Of a DNA stretch of 64,000 bases, positions 16,469 to 24,476 are shown piece by piece. A program made the translations under genes and the position numbers. The stretch comes from Miltoncostaea sp036826475. GTDB lineage: Bacteria; Actinomycetota; Thermoleophilia; Miltoncostaeales; Miltoncostaeaceae. The stretch covers positions 1 through 64,000 of the forward strand of contig DAISWG010000018.1 in assembly GCA_036826475.1 (NCBI GenBank), written 5' to 3'. The notes below the pieces were generated by a model. The model was given only the letters and a program-made list of their open reading frames with translations. It was not told the origin of the DNA and ran no database searches. The first letter of the stretch is position 1. Every line of letters starts with the position of its first letter.

Positions 16469-17965
16469 ATGTCCGTCCACTACGCACACGACCCGCGCAC
16501 CGCCCCGCCGTGCTCCGCCGACGATGCCGTGGACCTGGCTCCGCGCCGCCTCCTCATCGGCGGCCGGTGGGAGGCGGCGGAGCGGCGCCGGCGACTCGTG
16601 GTCGAGGACCCCGCCACCGGCCTGCCCCTCTGCTCCGTGGCCGACGCCGCCCCGGGGGATTGCCTCCGCGCGCTGGCGGCCGCGGCCTGCGCGGGCCCGG
16701 TGTGGGCCGGACGGACGCCCCGCGAGCGCGCCCGCGTGCTGCGGCGGGCCGCCGACGCGCTCCGCGACGGGATCGAGACCTTCGCGATGCTCGGCACGCT
16801 CGAGATGGGGAAGCCCCTCGCCGAGTCGCGGGAGGAGGTCGGCTTCGCCGCGGACTACCTCGAGTGGTACGCCGAGGAGGCGGTCCGGCTGGGTGGACGA
16901 CAGGCGCTCGACCCCGACGGGCGGGTCCGCCACATCGTCATCCACCAGCCGGTCGGACCGTGCCTGATCGTGACGCCCTGGAACTTCCCGCTGGCGGTCC
17001 CCGCCAGGGGCCTGGCGGCGGCCCTCGCCGCCGGCTGCACCGTCGTCCTGCGCCCGTCGTCCCTGGCGCCGCTGAGCGCCCTCGCGCTCGCCCGGGTCCT
17101 GGTGGAGGCCGGGCTCCCGGACGGCGCGCTCAACGTCGTCGTCTCGTCGGAGGACGGCGCCAGCGACGGAATGCTCGCCGACCCGCGGCTCCGCAAGCTC
17201 ACGTTCACCGGCTCGGAGGCGGTCGGCCGGCACCTGCTGGCCGAAGCCGCCGGAGGCGTCGTGCGGACCTCGGTCGAGCTCGGGGGGTGCGCGCCGTTCA
17301 TCGTCTTCGCCGACGCCGACCTCGACGCGGCGGTCGACGGTGCGGTCGCCGCGAAGATGCGGAACGGCGGGGCCGCCTGTACCGCCGCCAATCGCTTCTA
17401 CGTCGAACGGCCCATCGCCGACGAGTTCGCGACGCGCCTCGCGACGCGGCTCGCCGGCTTCCGCCTCGGTCGCGGAACCCGCCGTGGCGCGACGCTCGGC
17501 CCCGTGATCGGCGAGCGCCACCGGCGGCGGCTCGCCGACCTCGTCGCCGACGCGGTCGCCCGCGGCGCCCGCGTCCTCCTCGACGGCGGGCCGCTCCCCG
17601 GCCCGGGGTGGTTCTTCCGTCCGGTCGTGCTCACCGACGTCTGCGACGACGCCCGGATCATGCGCGAGGAGGCGTTCGGTCCCGTCGCGCCGATCCGGGC
17701 CTTCGACGGCGAGGGCGAGGTCCTCGGGATGGCGAACGACCGCGACAGCGGGCTGGCCGCGTACCTCTACACCCGCGATCTCGACCGGGTCCTGCGCGTC
17801 GGCGGGAGCCTCGAGGCCGGCATGGTCGGGGTCAACTGCGGCCGCGTCAGCTCGGTGGCCGCCCCCTTCGGCGGGGTGAAGCACTCAGGGCATGGCTGCT
17901 CCGGTGGGCCCGAGGGCATCGCCGAGTACCTCGTGACCCGCTACCTCGCGATCCCGGAGGCGTGA
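16469..17965 (+). CDS. NAD(P)-dependent aldehyde dehydrogenase (succinate-semialdehyde dehydrogenase-like)
   Basis: A 498-aa ALDH. N172 lies in TPWNFP, general base E270 in SVELGG and the nucleophile C304 in NGGAACTAANR, all in the right order and spacing. The closest pattern is the GabD group (NAGxxC type, with LEMGKPLAE and PFGGVKHSG near the end). The Lys that usually contacts the cofactor ribose (VxKP) is Arg195 here. Oxidation of succinate semialdehyde or a similar aldehyde is inferred. ATG at 16469. It is divergent from the LuxR-type regulator, which may control it, and is followed 3 nt later by a small gene. Confidence 0.88.
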   Translation: MSVHYAHDPRTAPPCSADDAVDLAPRRLLIGGRWEAAERRRRLVVEDPATGLPLCSVADAAPGDCLRALAAAACAGPVWAGRTPRERARVLRRAADALRDGIETFAMLGTLEMGKPLAESREEVGFAADYLEWYAEEAVRLGGRQALDPDGRVRHIVIHQPVGPCLIVTPWNFPLAVPARGLAAALAAGCTVVLRPSSLAPLSALALARVLVEAGLPDGALNVVVSSEDGASDGMLADPRLRKLTFTGSEAVGRHLLAEAAGGVVRTSVELGGCAPFIVFADADLDAAVDGAVAAKMRNGGAACTAANRFYVERPIADEFATRLATRLAGFRLGRGTRRGATLGPVIGERHRRRLADLVADAVARGARVLLDGGPLPGPGWFFRPVVLTDVCDDARIMREEAFGPVAPIRAFDGEGEVLGMANDRDSGLAAYLYTRDLDRVLRVGGSLEAGMVGVNCGRVSSVAAPFGGVKHSGHGCSGGPEGIAEYLVTRYLAIPEA

Positions 17966-17968
17966 CCG

Positions 17969-18172
17969 ATGAGCCGGTCGCACGACGATCGTTCCCCGCG
18001 CCGTGACCAGGGGACCTCCTGGGAGGACTTCACCACCGCGCGGACGGCCTTCCTCGAGACCCTTCGGAGAGACTCCGAGTTCCGCCGTGTCGCCGCCGCC
18101 TGGCACCTCGACTCCACGGAGGGGGACGCCGGCCAGCGGATCGCCGACCCTACGGAGCCGGGGGGAGGGTGA
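17969..18172 (+). CDS. Small hypothetical protein, 67 aa
   Basis: ATG 3 nt after the aldehyde dehydrogenase stop. The product is hydrophilic and mostly helical with acidic and basic patches (TSWEDFTTARTAFLETLRRDS in the centre) and no recognised domain. Its last 23 nt overlap the end of the convergent histidine kinase gene. Coding is plausible from the tight spacing, but not certain. Confidence 0.45.
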   Translation: MSRSHDDRSPRRDQGTSWEDFTTARTAFLETLRRDSEFRRVAAAWHLDSTEGDAGQRIADPTEPGGG

Positions 18173-19490
18173 CGCGCAGCAGCGCGCCGCCGTCCGGGGC
18201 GTTCTCGGCGGTGGCGTGGCCGCCGTGGGCCTCGGCGACCTGGCGGACGATCGCGAGGCCCAGGCCGGAGCCGGGGAGGGCCCTGGCGGCGTCGGCGCGG
18301 TAGAAGCGGTCGAAGACCAGGGGGATGTCCTCCTCCGCGAATCCGGGGCCGTGGTCGCGGACGGTCAGCTCGCCCGCGTCGAGCGTCACCTCCACCGTTC
18401 CGCCGGGCGGGCTCCACTTGATGGCGTTGTCGAGGAGGTTCGCCACCAGACGGGTGAGGCGCTCCGGGTTCCCGCGCACGAGCCACGGCGCGATCCGCTC
18501 CGCGAAGACCAGCTGGGGCGCCAGTCGCCGCGCCCGCTCCAGCCCCGCCCCCGCCACCTCGTCCAGCCGGACGTCCTCGAAGTCGGCCTGCGACTCCCCG
18601 CGGCGGCTCAGGTCCACCACGTCCGCGACCAGGTTCGTCAGCTCGTCGGTCTGCGTCACCAGGTCGCGCAGCAGGTCGGCGCGGTCCGCGTCCGGCAGCC
18701 CGTCGGCGCGCTGCAGCACCTCGATGTTGGTGCGCAGGCTCGCCAGCGGCGTCCGCAGCTCGTGCGAGGCGTCCGCCACCAGCTGGCGCTGCGCATCCAC
18801 CGACCGCTCCAGCGCATCCAGCGTCGTGTTGAACGACCGCGTCAGCCGCCCCAGCTCGTCGTCGGTGCCGTCCTCCGGCAGGCGCGCGGCCACGTCCGCG
18901 TCGCCGGCGATCCGCTCGGTCCGCTCCGTGAACGCCCGCACGGGCCGCAGCGCCCGCCCGGAGATGAACCACCCAAGCGCCGCGCCGGTCACCACCCCGC
19001 CCGCCGTCACCAGCAGCAGCGCCAGCCGCAGCCGGTCGAGCAGCGAGTCGGTCTCGTCGAGGCCGCGCGCCAGCTGCGCCGCCACGCCGGGCGCCACCTG
19101 CGTCGTCAGCACCCGCAGGTGGACGTCGCCGACCTCCTGGTCGGAGAGGAACGCGCGTCGCGTCCCGGCGGCCACCTCGCGGGCGTGCTCGTCCACCTCC
19201 AGCGCGATCCCGCCCATCGGGGGCCGGGACGTCGTCCCGTCCGACGCGACCAGCTGGGCGTACACGGGCGCCTCGCCGCGCCGCCCCGGCCCGCCGAAGC
19301 GGCCGCCGAAGCCGCCCCCGAGCCGCCCGTCGATCTCGCGGGCCTGGGCCCGCAGCGACGAGTCGATGTCGCCGCGCAGCCGGTTCTCCACCGCGACGTA
19401 CGCGGCCAGCGACGCGAGCGCCACGGCCAGGGCCACCGCGACCCCGGCGGCGAGCGCCAGGCGCTGGCGCAGCGTCAGGCGGAGGGTCAG
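18150..19490 (-). CDS. Two-component sensor histidine kinase
   Basis: About 446 aa. Order: TM1 right after the N-terminal TLRQRLALA, an extracytoplasmic sensor of about 130 residues with a Gly-rich stretch, TM2 (LALLLVTAGGVVTGAALGWF), HAMP (GRALRPVRAFTERTERIA), HisKA H-box (VADASHELRTPL), N-box (LLDNAIKWSPPGG), G1 (VRDHGPGF) and G2 (GSGLGLAIV). Class I kinase for the upstream response regulator. No ATG, GTG or TTG exists in frame between the upstream in-frame region and TM1; the CTG at 19490, overlapping the regulator stop as CTGA, is the best start, so a rare CTG start or a nearby sequence error must be assumed. Confidence 0.85.
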   Translation of the reverse strand: MTLRLTLRQRLALAAGVAVALAVALASLAAYVAVENRLRGDIDSSLRAQAREIDGRLGGGFGGRFGGPGRRGEAPVYAQLVASDGTTSRPPMGGIALEVDEHAREVAAGTRRAFLSDQEVGDVHLRVLTTQVAPGVAAQLARGLDETDSLLDRLRLALLLVTAGGVVTGAALGWFISGRALRPVRAFTERTERIAGDADVAARLPEDGTDDELGRLTRSFNTTLDALERSVDAQRQLVADASHELRTPLASLRTNIEVLQRADGLPDADRADLLRDLVTQTDELTNLVADVVDLSRRGESQADFEDVRLDEVAGAGLERARRLAPQLVFAERIAPWLVRGNPERLTRLVANLLDNAIKWSPPGGTVEVTLDAGELTVRDHGPGFAEEDIPLVFDRFYRADAARALPGSGLGLAIVRQVAEAHGGHATAENAPDGGALLRVTLPPAP

Positions 19491-20161
19491 TCCTCGCGGA
19501 GCACGTAGCCCACGCCGCGGACCGTCTGGATCAGGCGTGACTCCCCTCCGGCCTCGAGCTTGCGGCGAAGGTACCCGACGTAGACGCCGAGCGCGTTGGA
19601 CCCGGGACCGAAGTCGTACCCCCAGATCCGTTCGTGGATGACACTCCGCGTGAGCACCACCCGCGGGTTGCGCATCAGCAGCTCCAGCAGCGCGAACTCC
19701 GTGCGCGTCAGGTCCACCCGCCGCCCCGCCCGGGTCACGGTGCGCGCCGCGGGCTCGAGCTCCAGATCGCCGAACCGCAGGGCCGCCCCCGGCTCCGACG
19801 GGGCGGTGCGGCGCAGCAGCGCCCGCAGGCGCGCCAGCAGCTCCTCGAGGGCGAACGGCTTGACCAGGTAGTCGTCGGCGCCGGCGTCCAGCCCCTCCAC
19901 GCGGTCGGCGACGGTGTCGCGCGCGGTGAGCATCAGCACCGGAGTGCGGTCGCCGCTCGCGCGGAGCCGCCGGCACACCTCCAGGCCGTCGACGCCGGGC
20001 ATCGCGACGTCCAGCACGACGGCGTCGGGCGCCTCGGCGGCGAGGGCGGCGACCGCCGCCCCGCCGCCGTCGGCGACATCCACCGTGTAGCCCGACAGCA
20101 CCAGCGCGCGCCGGACGGCGTCGCGCACGGCGGGCTCGTCGTCCACGACCAGGATCCTCAC
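19487..20161 (-). CDS. OmpR-family response regulator
   Basis: A 224-aa regulator: receiver domain with acidic pocket D7-D8, phospho-acceptor D51 (VLDVAMPG), Thr/Ser in MLTARD and Lys in YLVKPF, followed by a winged-helix DNA-binding domain (RTEFALLELLMRNPRVVLTR and GVGYVLRED). ATG start at 20161. It follows the secreted-protein gene by 40 nt and overlaps the kinase, so the three form an operon. Wing-type regulators bind tandem half-sites 10-11 bp apart; such repeats are seen upstream at 20874-20902, suggesting autoregulation. Confidence 0.92.
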   Translation of the reverse strand: MRILVVDDEPAVRDAVRRALVLSGYTVDVADGGGAAVAALAAEAPDAVVLDVAMPGVDGLEVCRRLRASGDRTPVLMLTARDTVADRVEGLDAGADDYLVKPFALEELLARLRALLRRTAPSEPGAALRFGDLELEPAARTVTRAGRRVDLTRTEFALLELLMRNPRVVLTRSVIHERIWGYDFGPGSNALGVYVGYLRRKLEAGGESRLIQTVRGVGYVLRED

Positions 20162-20201
20162 GGGCGGGATGGTGACAGCCCGCCGCGCCGGCCGGGGCCG
20201 C

Positions 20202-20813
20202 CTACGGGTGGAACCCCCGGCCCCCCCGCGGCCCCGGGCCGTCGTGTGCGTCGTCGGCGATGTGCTTCGCCAGGTCGGCGACGCGCGCGGCGGGCACGCC
20301 CTCCGCCTTCAGCGCCGCCGTCAGCGTCGCGATCAGGTCGGCGCGCGACACGCCCTGGGCCTTCGCCACCTGCGCCAGCGTCTTGCCGGCCTCCAGGCGG
20401 TCGTGCAGCTGCTTCTCGGTGAGCTTCAGCTTCGCGGCGACCCGGTCCATCACCTCGCCGCCGCGCATACCGGGGCCGTGCCCGAACCCGGGGCCGCCGG
20501 GGCCGCCGCCGGGGCGGCCGAAGCCGGGCAGGCCCGGGGCGTCCTGGGCGCGCTTCAGCATCTCGTCGGCCTGCGCCTGCGTGATCCGGCCGGCCTTCAC
20601 CGCCTCGTCCAGGCGCGCCTTGAGCAGGTCCTGGAAGGCCCCCTGCACCTGGTCCGCGGTGATCGACGTGCCGGCGCGGTCGTTGATCGCCGCCGCCAGG
20701 TCGGACGCCTCGTCCGACGATCCGCCCGTCGCGGCCACGGCGCCCGCGCTGATCCCCGCCACCGCAATGGCCCCCGCGGCCAGCGCCGCGATCTTCCGTC
20801 GTCCGAACGTCAC
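20202..20813 (-). CDS. Secreted or membrane-anchored alanine-rich protein, first gene of a two-component operon
   Basis: A 203-aa protein with an N-terminal hydrophobic segment (KIAALAAGAIAVAGISAGAVA) typical of a signal peptide or anchor. The exported part is helical, with two similar segments (residues about 35-75 and 130-170) of the kind ITQAQADEMLKRAQ and LTEKQLHDRLEAGKTLAQVA, separated by a Gly/Pro-rich linker, and ends in a Gly/His-rich tail. Helix-linker-helix proteins of this type are common in actinobacteria next to two-component systems; function unknown. GTG at 20813 with AGGGGG upstream. It could be the sensor kinase's partner or the main target of the system. Confidence 0.7.
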   Translation of the reverse strand: MTFGRRKIAALAAGAIAVAGISAGAVAATGGSSDEASDLAAAINDRAGTSITADQVQGAFQDLLKARLDEAVKAGRITQAQADEMLKRAQDAPGLPGFGRPGGGPGGPGFGHGPGMRGGEVMDRVAAKLKLTEKQLHDRLEAGKTLAQVAKAQGVSRADLIATLTAALKAEGVPAARVADLAKHIADDAHDGPGPRGGRGFHP

Positions 20814-20873
20814 CTCGGGACCCCCTGGTCGTTTTCCGGCAGCAACGACGGTAGGGGGAGGGCCTGTGCGCCC

Positions 20874-20902
20874 CCGAAGAGGAACCGAAGAACTCCCGAA
20901 GA
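20874..20902. promoter_or_regulatory. Three CCGAAGA direct repeats at exact 11-bp spacing
   Basis: CCGAAGA begins at 20874, 20885 and 20896 (TCTTCGG on the minus strand), 61-89 bp upstream of the GTG of the secreted-protein/two-component operon. Same-face tandem half-sites with one-turn spacing are the usual target of OmpR/PhoB-type winged-helix regulators, and the operon encodes one. Confidence 0.65.
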
Positions 20903-21017
20903 ACGCCCCGGCCGCCTCGGCCGCCACCCGCGGGAAGGACACCGGCGCCGGACGGCGAACGTGTGTTCTGTCCGGGCGGCGGGGTAGGATCGCCGCCCAC
21001 GTTCGACGGAGGGTCCG

Positions 21018-21314
21018 ATGGATCAGGCACGAGGTGATGGGACGGGGCGCCGCCTGCGGGCGGTCGCGGACACGCCGGTCACGGACGGGGGCGTCCTGGG
21101 ACAGGCGATCGGCGCGGTGCTCGACGCCGCCCCCGGGGGGCTGGCGCCGCGCGCGCTGCCGGCGGCCGTCGCGGAGCGGCTGGGCGTCGCGGCGGAGGCG
21201 ATCGACGACCGCGAGCTGACGGCTGCGCTGGGCACGGCGTTCGCCACCGGGCGGGTCGACGAGGTGGGCGGACGGCTGGTCGCGGTGACCCAGGAGCGGC
21301 GCGAAGCCGGCTAG
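21018..21314 (+). CDS. Small hypothetical protein, possibly winged-helix
   Basis: A 98-aa protein with ATG at 21018 and GGAGGG 5 nt upstream. Residues 25-90 form helices and two short strands: LGQAIGAVLDAAPGGL, LPAAVAERLGVAAEAID, RELTAALGTAFATGRVDEVGGRLVAV (split). This order resembles a compact winged helix with a terminal wing, but I do not recognise a family. It precedes typA by 98 nt on the same strand. Confidence 0.55.
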   Translation: MDQARGDGTGRRLRAVADTPVTDGGVLGQAIGAVLDAAPGGLAPRALPAAVAERLGVAAEAIDDRELTAALGTAFATGRVDEVGGRLVAVTQERREAG

Positions 21315-21412
21315 GAGCCGCCGGAAACCACGGCCCGGCGGCCCGGCGACGCGCCGCGTCGTCGGCGGTGGAGGCGCGGCCGGTCTCGCCGACAGGCTCC
21401 CCGATCCCTACG

Positions 21413-23254
21413 ATGCCCGGCGTGCCGAGCCGGGACGACCTCAGGAACGTGGCCATCGTGGCCCACGTCGACCACGGGAAGACGACCCTGGTCGACGCGA
21501 TGCTCTGGCAGTCGGGGGCCTTCCGCGCCAACCAGGAGGTCGCCGAGCGGGTCATGGACTCGAACGACCTGGAGCGCGAGAAGGGCATCACGATCCTCGC
21601 CAAGAACACGGCGGTGCGCCACGGCGGGACGACGATCAACATCATCGACACCCCCGGCCACGCCGACTTCGGCGGCGAGGTGGAGCGCGGGCTCTACATG
21701 GTCGACGGGGTCCTGCTGCTGGTGGACGCCTCGGAGGGGCCGCTCCCGCAGACCCGCTTCGTGCTGCGCAAGGCGCTCGCCGCCCGCCTGCCGGTGGTGC
21801 TGGTCGTCAACAAGATCGACCGCCCCGACGCGCGGGTGGCCGAGGTGCTCGACGAGGTCTACGAGCTCTTCCTCGACCTCGACGCCGACGAGTCGCAGAT
21901 CGACTTCCCCATCGTCTACTGCAACGCCCGCGCCGGTCAGGCGTCCCTCAGCGCCGAGACGCCGGGGACCGATCTGGAGCCGCTGTTCGACGTGCTCCGC
22001 GAGCACATCCCGGCGCCCACCTACACGGAGGGCGCGCCGCTCCAGGCGCTGGTGACCAACCTGGCCGCCTCGAGCTACGTCGGGCGGCTCGCGATCTGCC
22101 GGGTGCACGAGGGGGAGATCCGCGCGGGGCAGGCGGTCGCGTGGTGCCGGGCCGACGGGACGGTCGCGCCCGCCCGGATCACCGAGCTCTACGTGACCGA
22201 GGCGCTCGACCGCGTGCCCGCCGAGCGGGCGTCCGCGGGCGACATCGTGGCGGTGGCGGGACTGGCGGACGTCACGATCGGGGAGACGCTCGCGGACCCC
22301 GAGGACCCCCGGCCGTTGCCCGTCATCGCCGTGGACGAGCCCAGCCTCTCGCTCACCATCGGCATCAACACGTCGCCGCTGGCGGGCCGGGAGGGCAACC
22401 GCCTGACCGCCCGGCAGATCAGGGACCGGCTCGACCAGGAGCTGGTGGGAAACGTGTCGCTGCGCGTCGAGGACACCGAGCGGCCCGACGCCTGGGAGGT
22501 CCAGGGCCGCGGCGAGCTCCAGCTCGCCGTGCTGGTGGAGACGATGCGGCGCGAGGGCTTCGAGCTGAGGGTCGGCAAGCCGCAGGTGCCCACCCGCGAG
22601 ATCGACGGCGTCGTCCCCGAGCCGCAGGAGCGGGCGTCGATCGACGTGCCCGAGGAGTTCCTGGGCGTCGTGACCCAGCTGCTGGCGCTCCGCAAGGGCC
22701 GCCTGGAGCAGATCGTGAACCACGGCACCGGCTGGGCGCGGATGGAGTACCTGCTGCCCGCGCGCGGGCTCGTCGGGTTCCGCACCGAGTTCCTGACCGA
22801 GACGCGCGGCACCGGCCTGCTGCACCACGTCTTCGACCGCTGGCAGCCATGGGCGGGGGAGATCCGCACCCGGCCGCGGGGGAGCCTCGTGGCCGACCGC
22901 TCCGGCGTGACGACGGCGTTCGCGCTGTTCGGGCTCCAGGAGCGCGGGGCCCTCTTCGTGGGGCCCGGCGAGGACGTCTACGAGGGGGCGATCATCGGGG
23001 AGAACGGCCGGGGCGACGACCTCGACGTGAACCCCACCAAGGAGAAGAAGCTCACCAACATGCGCTCCTCGACCTCCGAGGAGCTGGTGCGGCTGGTGCC
23101 GCCCCGGCGCGTGCTGCTCGACACCGCCCTCGAGTTCGTGCGCGACGACGAGTGCGTGGAGGTCACGCCGGGGGCGGTGCGGCTGCGCAAGGTCGAGCTG
23201 AGCGCCAACAACCGCGCCAAGATGGCGAAGCGGGCGGGCGCCGCGCCCCGCTGA
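21413..23254 (+). CDS. typA: Ribosome-associated GTPase TypA/BipA
   Basis: A 613-aa translational GTPase involved in ribosome assembly and stress adaptation. G1 is AHVDHGKTTL (from residue 17), followed by SNDLEREKGITI (switch I), DTPGHADFGGEVER (G3), NKIDRPDAR (G4), EF-Tu-like domain II, an EF-G-like domain (GRGELQLAVLVETMRREGFEL, split) and the TypA-specific C-terminus with RSSTSEELVRL and ELSANNRAKMAKRA. Length and order match the family. ATG at 21413; a GTG four codons later and an in-frame ATG 45 nt upstream are alternatives. The stop is followed by a hairpin shared with the convergent membrane protein gene. Confidence 0.95.
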   Translation: MPGVPSRDDLRNVAIVAHVDHGKTTLVDAMLWQSGAFRANQEVAERVMDSNDLEREKGITILAKNTAVRHGGTTINIIDTPGHADFGGEVERGLYMVDGVLLLVDASEGPLPQTRFVLRKALAARLPVVLVVNKIDRPDARVAEVLDEVYELFLDLDADESQIDFPIVYCNARAGQASLSAETPGTDLEPLFDVLREHIPAPTYTEGAPLQALVTNLAASSYVGRLAICRVHEGEIRAGQAVAWCRADGTVAPARITELYVTEALDRVPAERASAGDIVAVAGLADVTIGETLADPEDPRPLPVIAVDEPSLSLTIGINTSPLAGREGNRLTARQIRDRLDQELVGNVSLRVEDTERPDAWEVQGRGELQLAVLVETMRREGFELRVGKPQVPTREIDGVVPEPQERASIDVPEEFLGVVTQLLALRKGRLEQIVNHGTGWARMEYLLPARGLVGFRTEFLTETRGTGLLHHVFDRWQPWAGEIRTRPRGSLVADRSGVTTAFALFGLQERGALFVGPGEDVYEGAIIGENGRGDDLDVNPTKEKKLTNMRSSTSEELVRLVPPRRVLLDTALEFVRDDECVEVTPGAVRLRKVELSANNRAKMAKRAGAAPR

Positions 23255-23257
23255 GGC

Positions 23258-23279
23258 GCGACGCCCGCCGGGGCGTCGC
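23258..23279. terminator. Bidirectional hairpin between typA and the convergent membrane protein gene
   Basis: GCGACGCCC-GCCG-GGGCGTCGC, a perfect 9-bp stem with a 4-nt loop directly after the typA stop and adjoining the stop of the opposite gene. No T-run; GC-rich terminators without U-tracts are usual in actinobacteria. Confidence 0.6.
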
Positions 23280-23741
23280 CTACCGGACCGGCGGGTCGTG
23301 CTCCGGCGGGCTCGGCGAGGCCGGCGCCGGATTCGTGCCCGTCCGACGCTCCTCGAGCTCCCGCTCGACGCGGCCGTCCTCGCGCTCCAGCAGGAACAGC
23401 GACGCCAGCAGGGCCACCACCAGCGCGAGCGCGAGGCCCAGGCCGATCATGTAGCCGATCGCGTCGCCGACGCCGCTGGTCTCGAAGGGCCCCGGCGCGA
23501 TGCTGAGCACCAGTCCGACCACCGCTCCGGCGACGAAGCCGATGCCGGCGTAGATCGCGACCGTCCTCCAGAGCACGCGGTTGAGGCCGCGCCGCGTGCT
23601 GGGGTCCGGCGACCCGCCGCGCCTCGCGACGACCGCCTCCTCCTCGCCGACCACGCGGGCGACGGTCTCCTCACGGGTCTCGACGTCCCGGCGGGCCGGT
23701 TCGTCGTGCTGGACGCTGTGCGCACCTGTCGGCTCCACCAT
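23280..23741 (-). CDS. Small membrane protein with two helices and charged ends
   Basis: A 153-aa protein: an acidic N-terminal cytoplasmic part (about 60 residues), two transmembrane helices (about 62-85 and 95-118, AIYAGIGFVAGAVVGLVLS and YMIGLGLALALVVALLASLF), and a charged Pro-rich tail. ATG at 23741 with AGGAGG upstream. No known family; nothing nearby hints at a role. Confidence 0.7.
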   Translation of the reverse strand: MVEPTGAHSVQHDEPARRDVETREETVARVVGEEEAVVARRGGSPDPSTRRGLNRVLWRTVAIYAGIGFVAGAVVGLVLSIAPGPFETSGVGDAIGYMIGLGLALALVVALLASLFLLEREDGRVERELEERRTGTNPAPASPSPPEHDPPVR

Positions 23742-23901
23742 GTGGCCCTCCTCGACGCGGGTTCTGCCAGAGGGCTACCCGTGGCGCGGCGGTGCGAATC
23801 GGGTGTTTGGGCCACCCGGCCGCGGGGTATCGCGGCGATGCCCGTGCGGCTCGCGGTCGTCCCGGGCGATCCGGGGACGCCGCCGTCGGCTCCCGCCCCC
23901 T

Positions 23902-23921
23902 GGGGTCCGGCGGCGGACCCC
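23902..23921. terminator. Hairpin downstream of the marR-type gene
   Basis: GGGGTCCG-GCGG-CGGACCCC, an 8-bp perfect stem starting 8 nt after the stop of the minus-strand MarR-family gene. Likely its rho-independent-like terminator, without a T-run. Confidence 0.5.
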
Positions 23922-23928
23922 TCGGCCG

Positions 23929-24417
23929 TCAGCCGGCCGGGCCGGGGCAGCTGGGGGCGGCCTCGCGGGCGCCCGGCAGCCGGCCGAGCAGGTCGACCAG
24001 CGCGGTGACCTCCTCTGGCGTGTACAGCTCGCCGAACAGGGCCTCCAGCGCCGTCAGATGGGTCGCGGCGGCATCGGCCAGCGCACGGCGGCCGTCGCCG
24101 GTGATGGCCGCGTAGGTCACGCGCGCGTCGGACGCGCAGTGCTCCTTGCACACCAGCCCGGCCGACTCGAGGCCGTCGAGCAGGCGGGTGATCCCGGAGG
24201 GCGTGAGGCCCACCGCGGGGGCCAGGTCGACGCGCCGCATGCGGCCGCCCTCCTCCTCCGCGAGGCGCCGGAGCACCTCGAAGTCCGTGACGGTCATCCC
24301 GGCCGTGGACTGCAGATGGGCGTTGAACGAGCGCGTCATCGCCGAGTGCGCGCCCATGAGGCGGACCCAGGCCGCCACCGCGCGTTCAGCTTGAGGACTC
24401 AATACTTGACTAGTCAA
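23929..24417 (-). CDS. MarR-family transcriptional repressor
   Basis: A 162-aa (at most) winged-helix regulator. The core runs from AVAAWVRLMGAHSAMTR through MTVTDFEVLRRLAEE, recognition region LAPAVGLTPSGITRLLDGLESAGLV, wing ASDARVTYAAIT, and the C-terminal dimerisation helix. The start is uncertain: TTG at 24417 (inside the palindromic operator), TTG at 24402, GTG at 24378 and ATG at 24357 are in frame; a GGTGGA lies near 24420-24425. Divergent from yceI; the palindrome between them overlaps the yceI -35 box, so this protein very likely represses the yceI/FMN-reductase unit and itself. Confidence 0.88.
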   Translation of the reverse strand: MTSQVLSPQAERAVAAWVRLMGAHSAMTRSFNAHLQSTAGMTVTDFEVLRRLAEEEGGRMRRVDLAPAVGLTPSGITRLLDGLESAGLVCKEHCASDARVTYAAITGDGRRALADAAATHLTALEALFGELYTPEEVTALVDLLGRLPGAREAAPSCPGPAG

Positions 24418-24434
24418 AATCCACCCGCTACCTT
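24406..24434 (+). promoter_or_regulatory. Promoter of yceI with overlapping 12-bp MarR operator
   Basis: TTGACT (24406-24411), 17-bp spacer, TACCTT (24429-24434): a good vegetative promoter. The perfect palindrome TTGACTAGTCAA (24406-24417) covers the -35 box, and a second half-site TAGTCAA lies at 24443-24449. A MarR-family gene starts beside it on the other strand. Confidence 0.75.
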
Positions 24435-24476
24435 TGCTTGCGTAGTCAATCGTATCGGATCGGAAGGGGATTCGAC

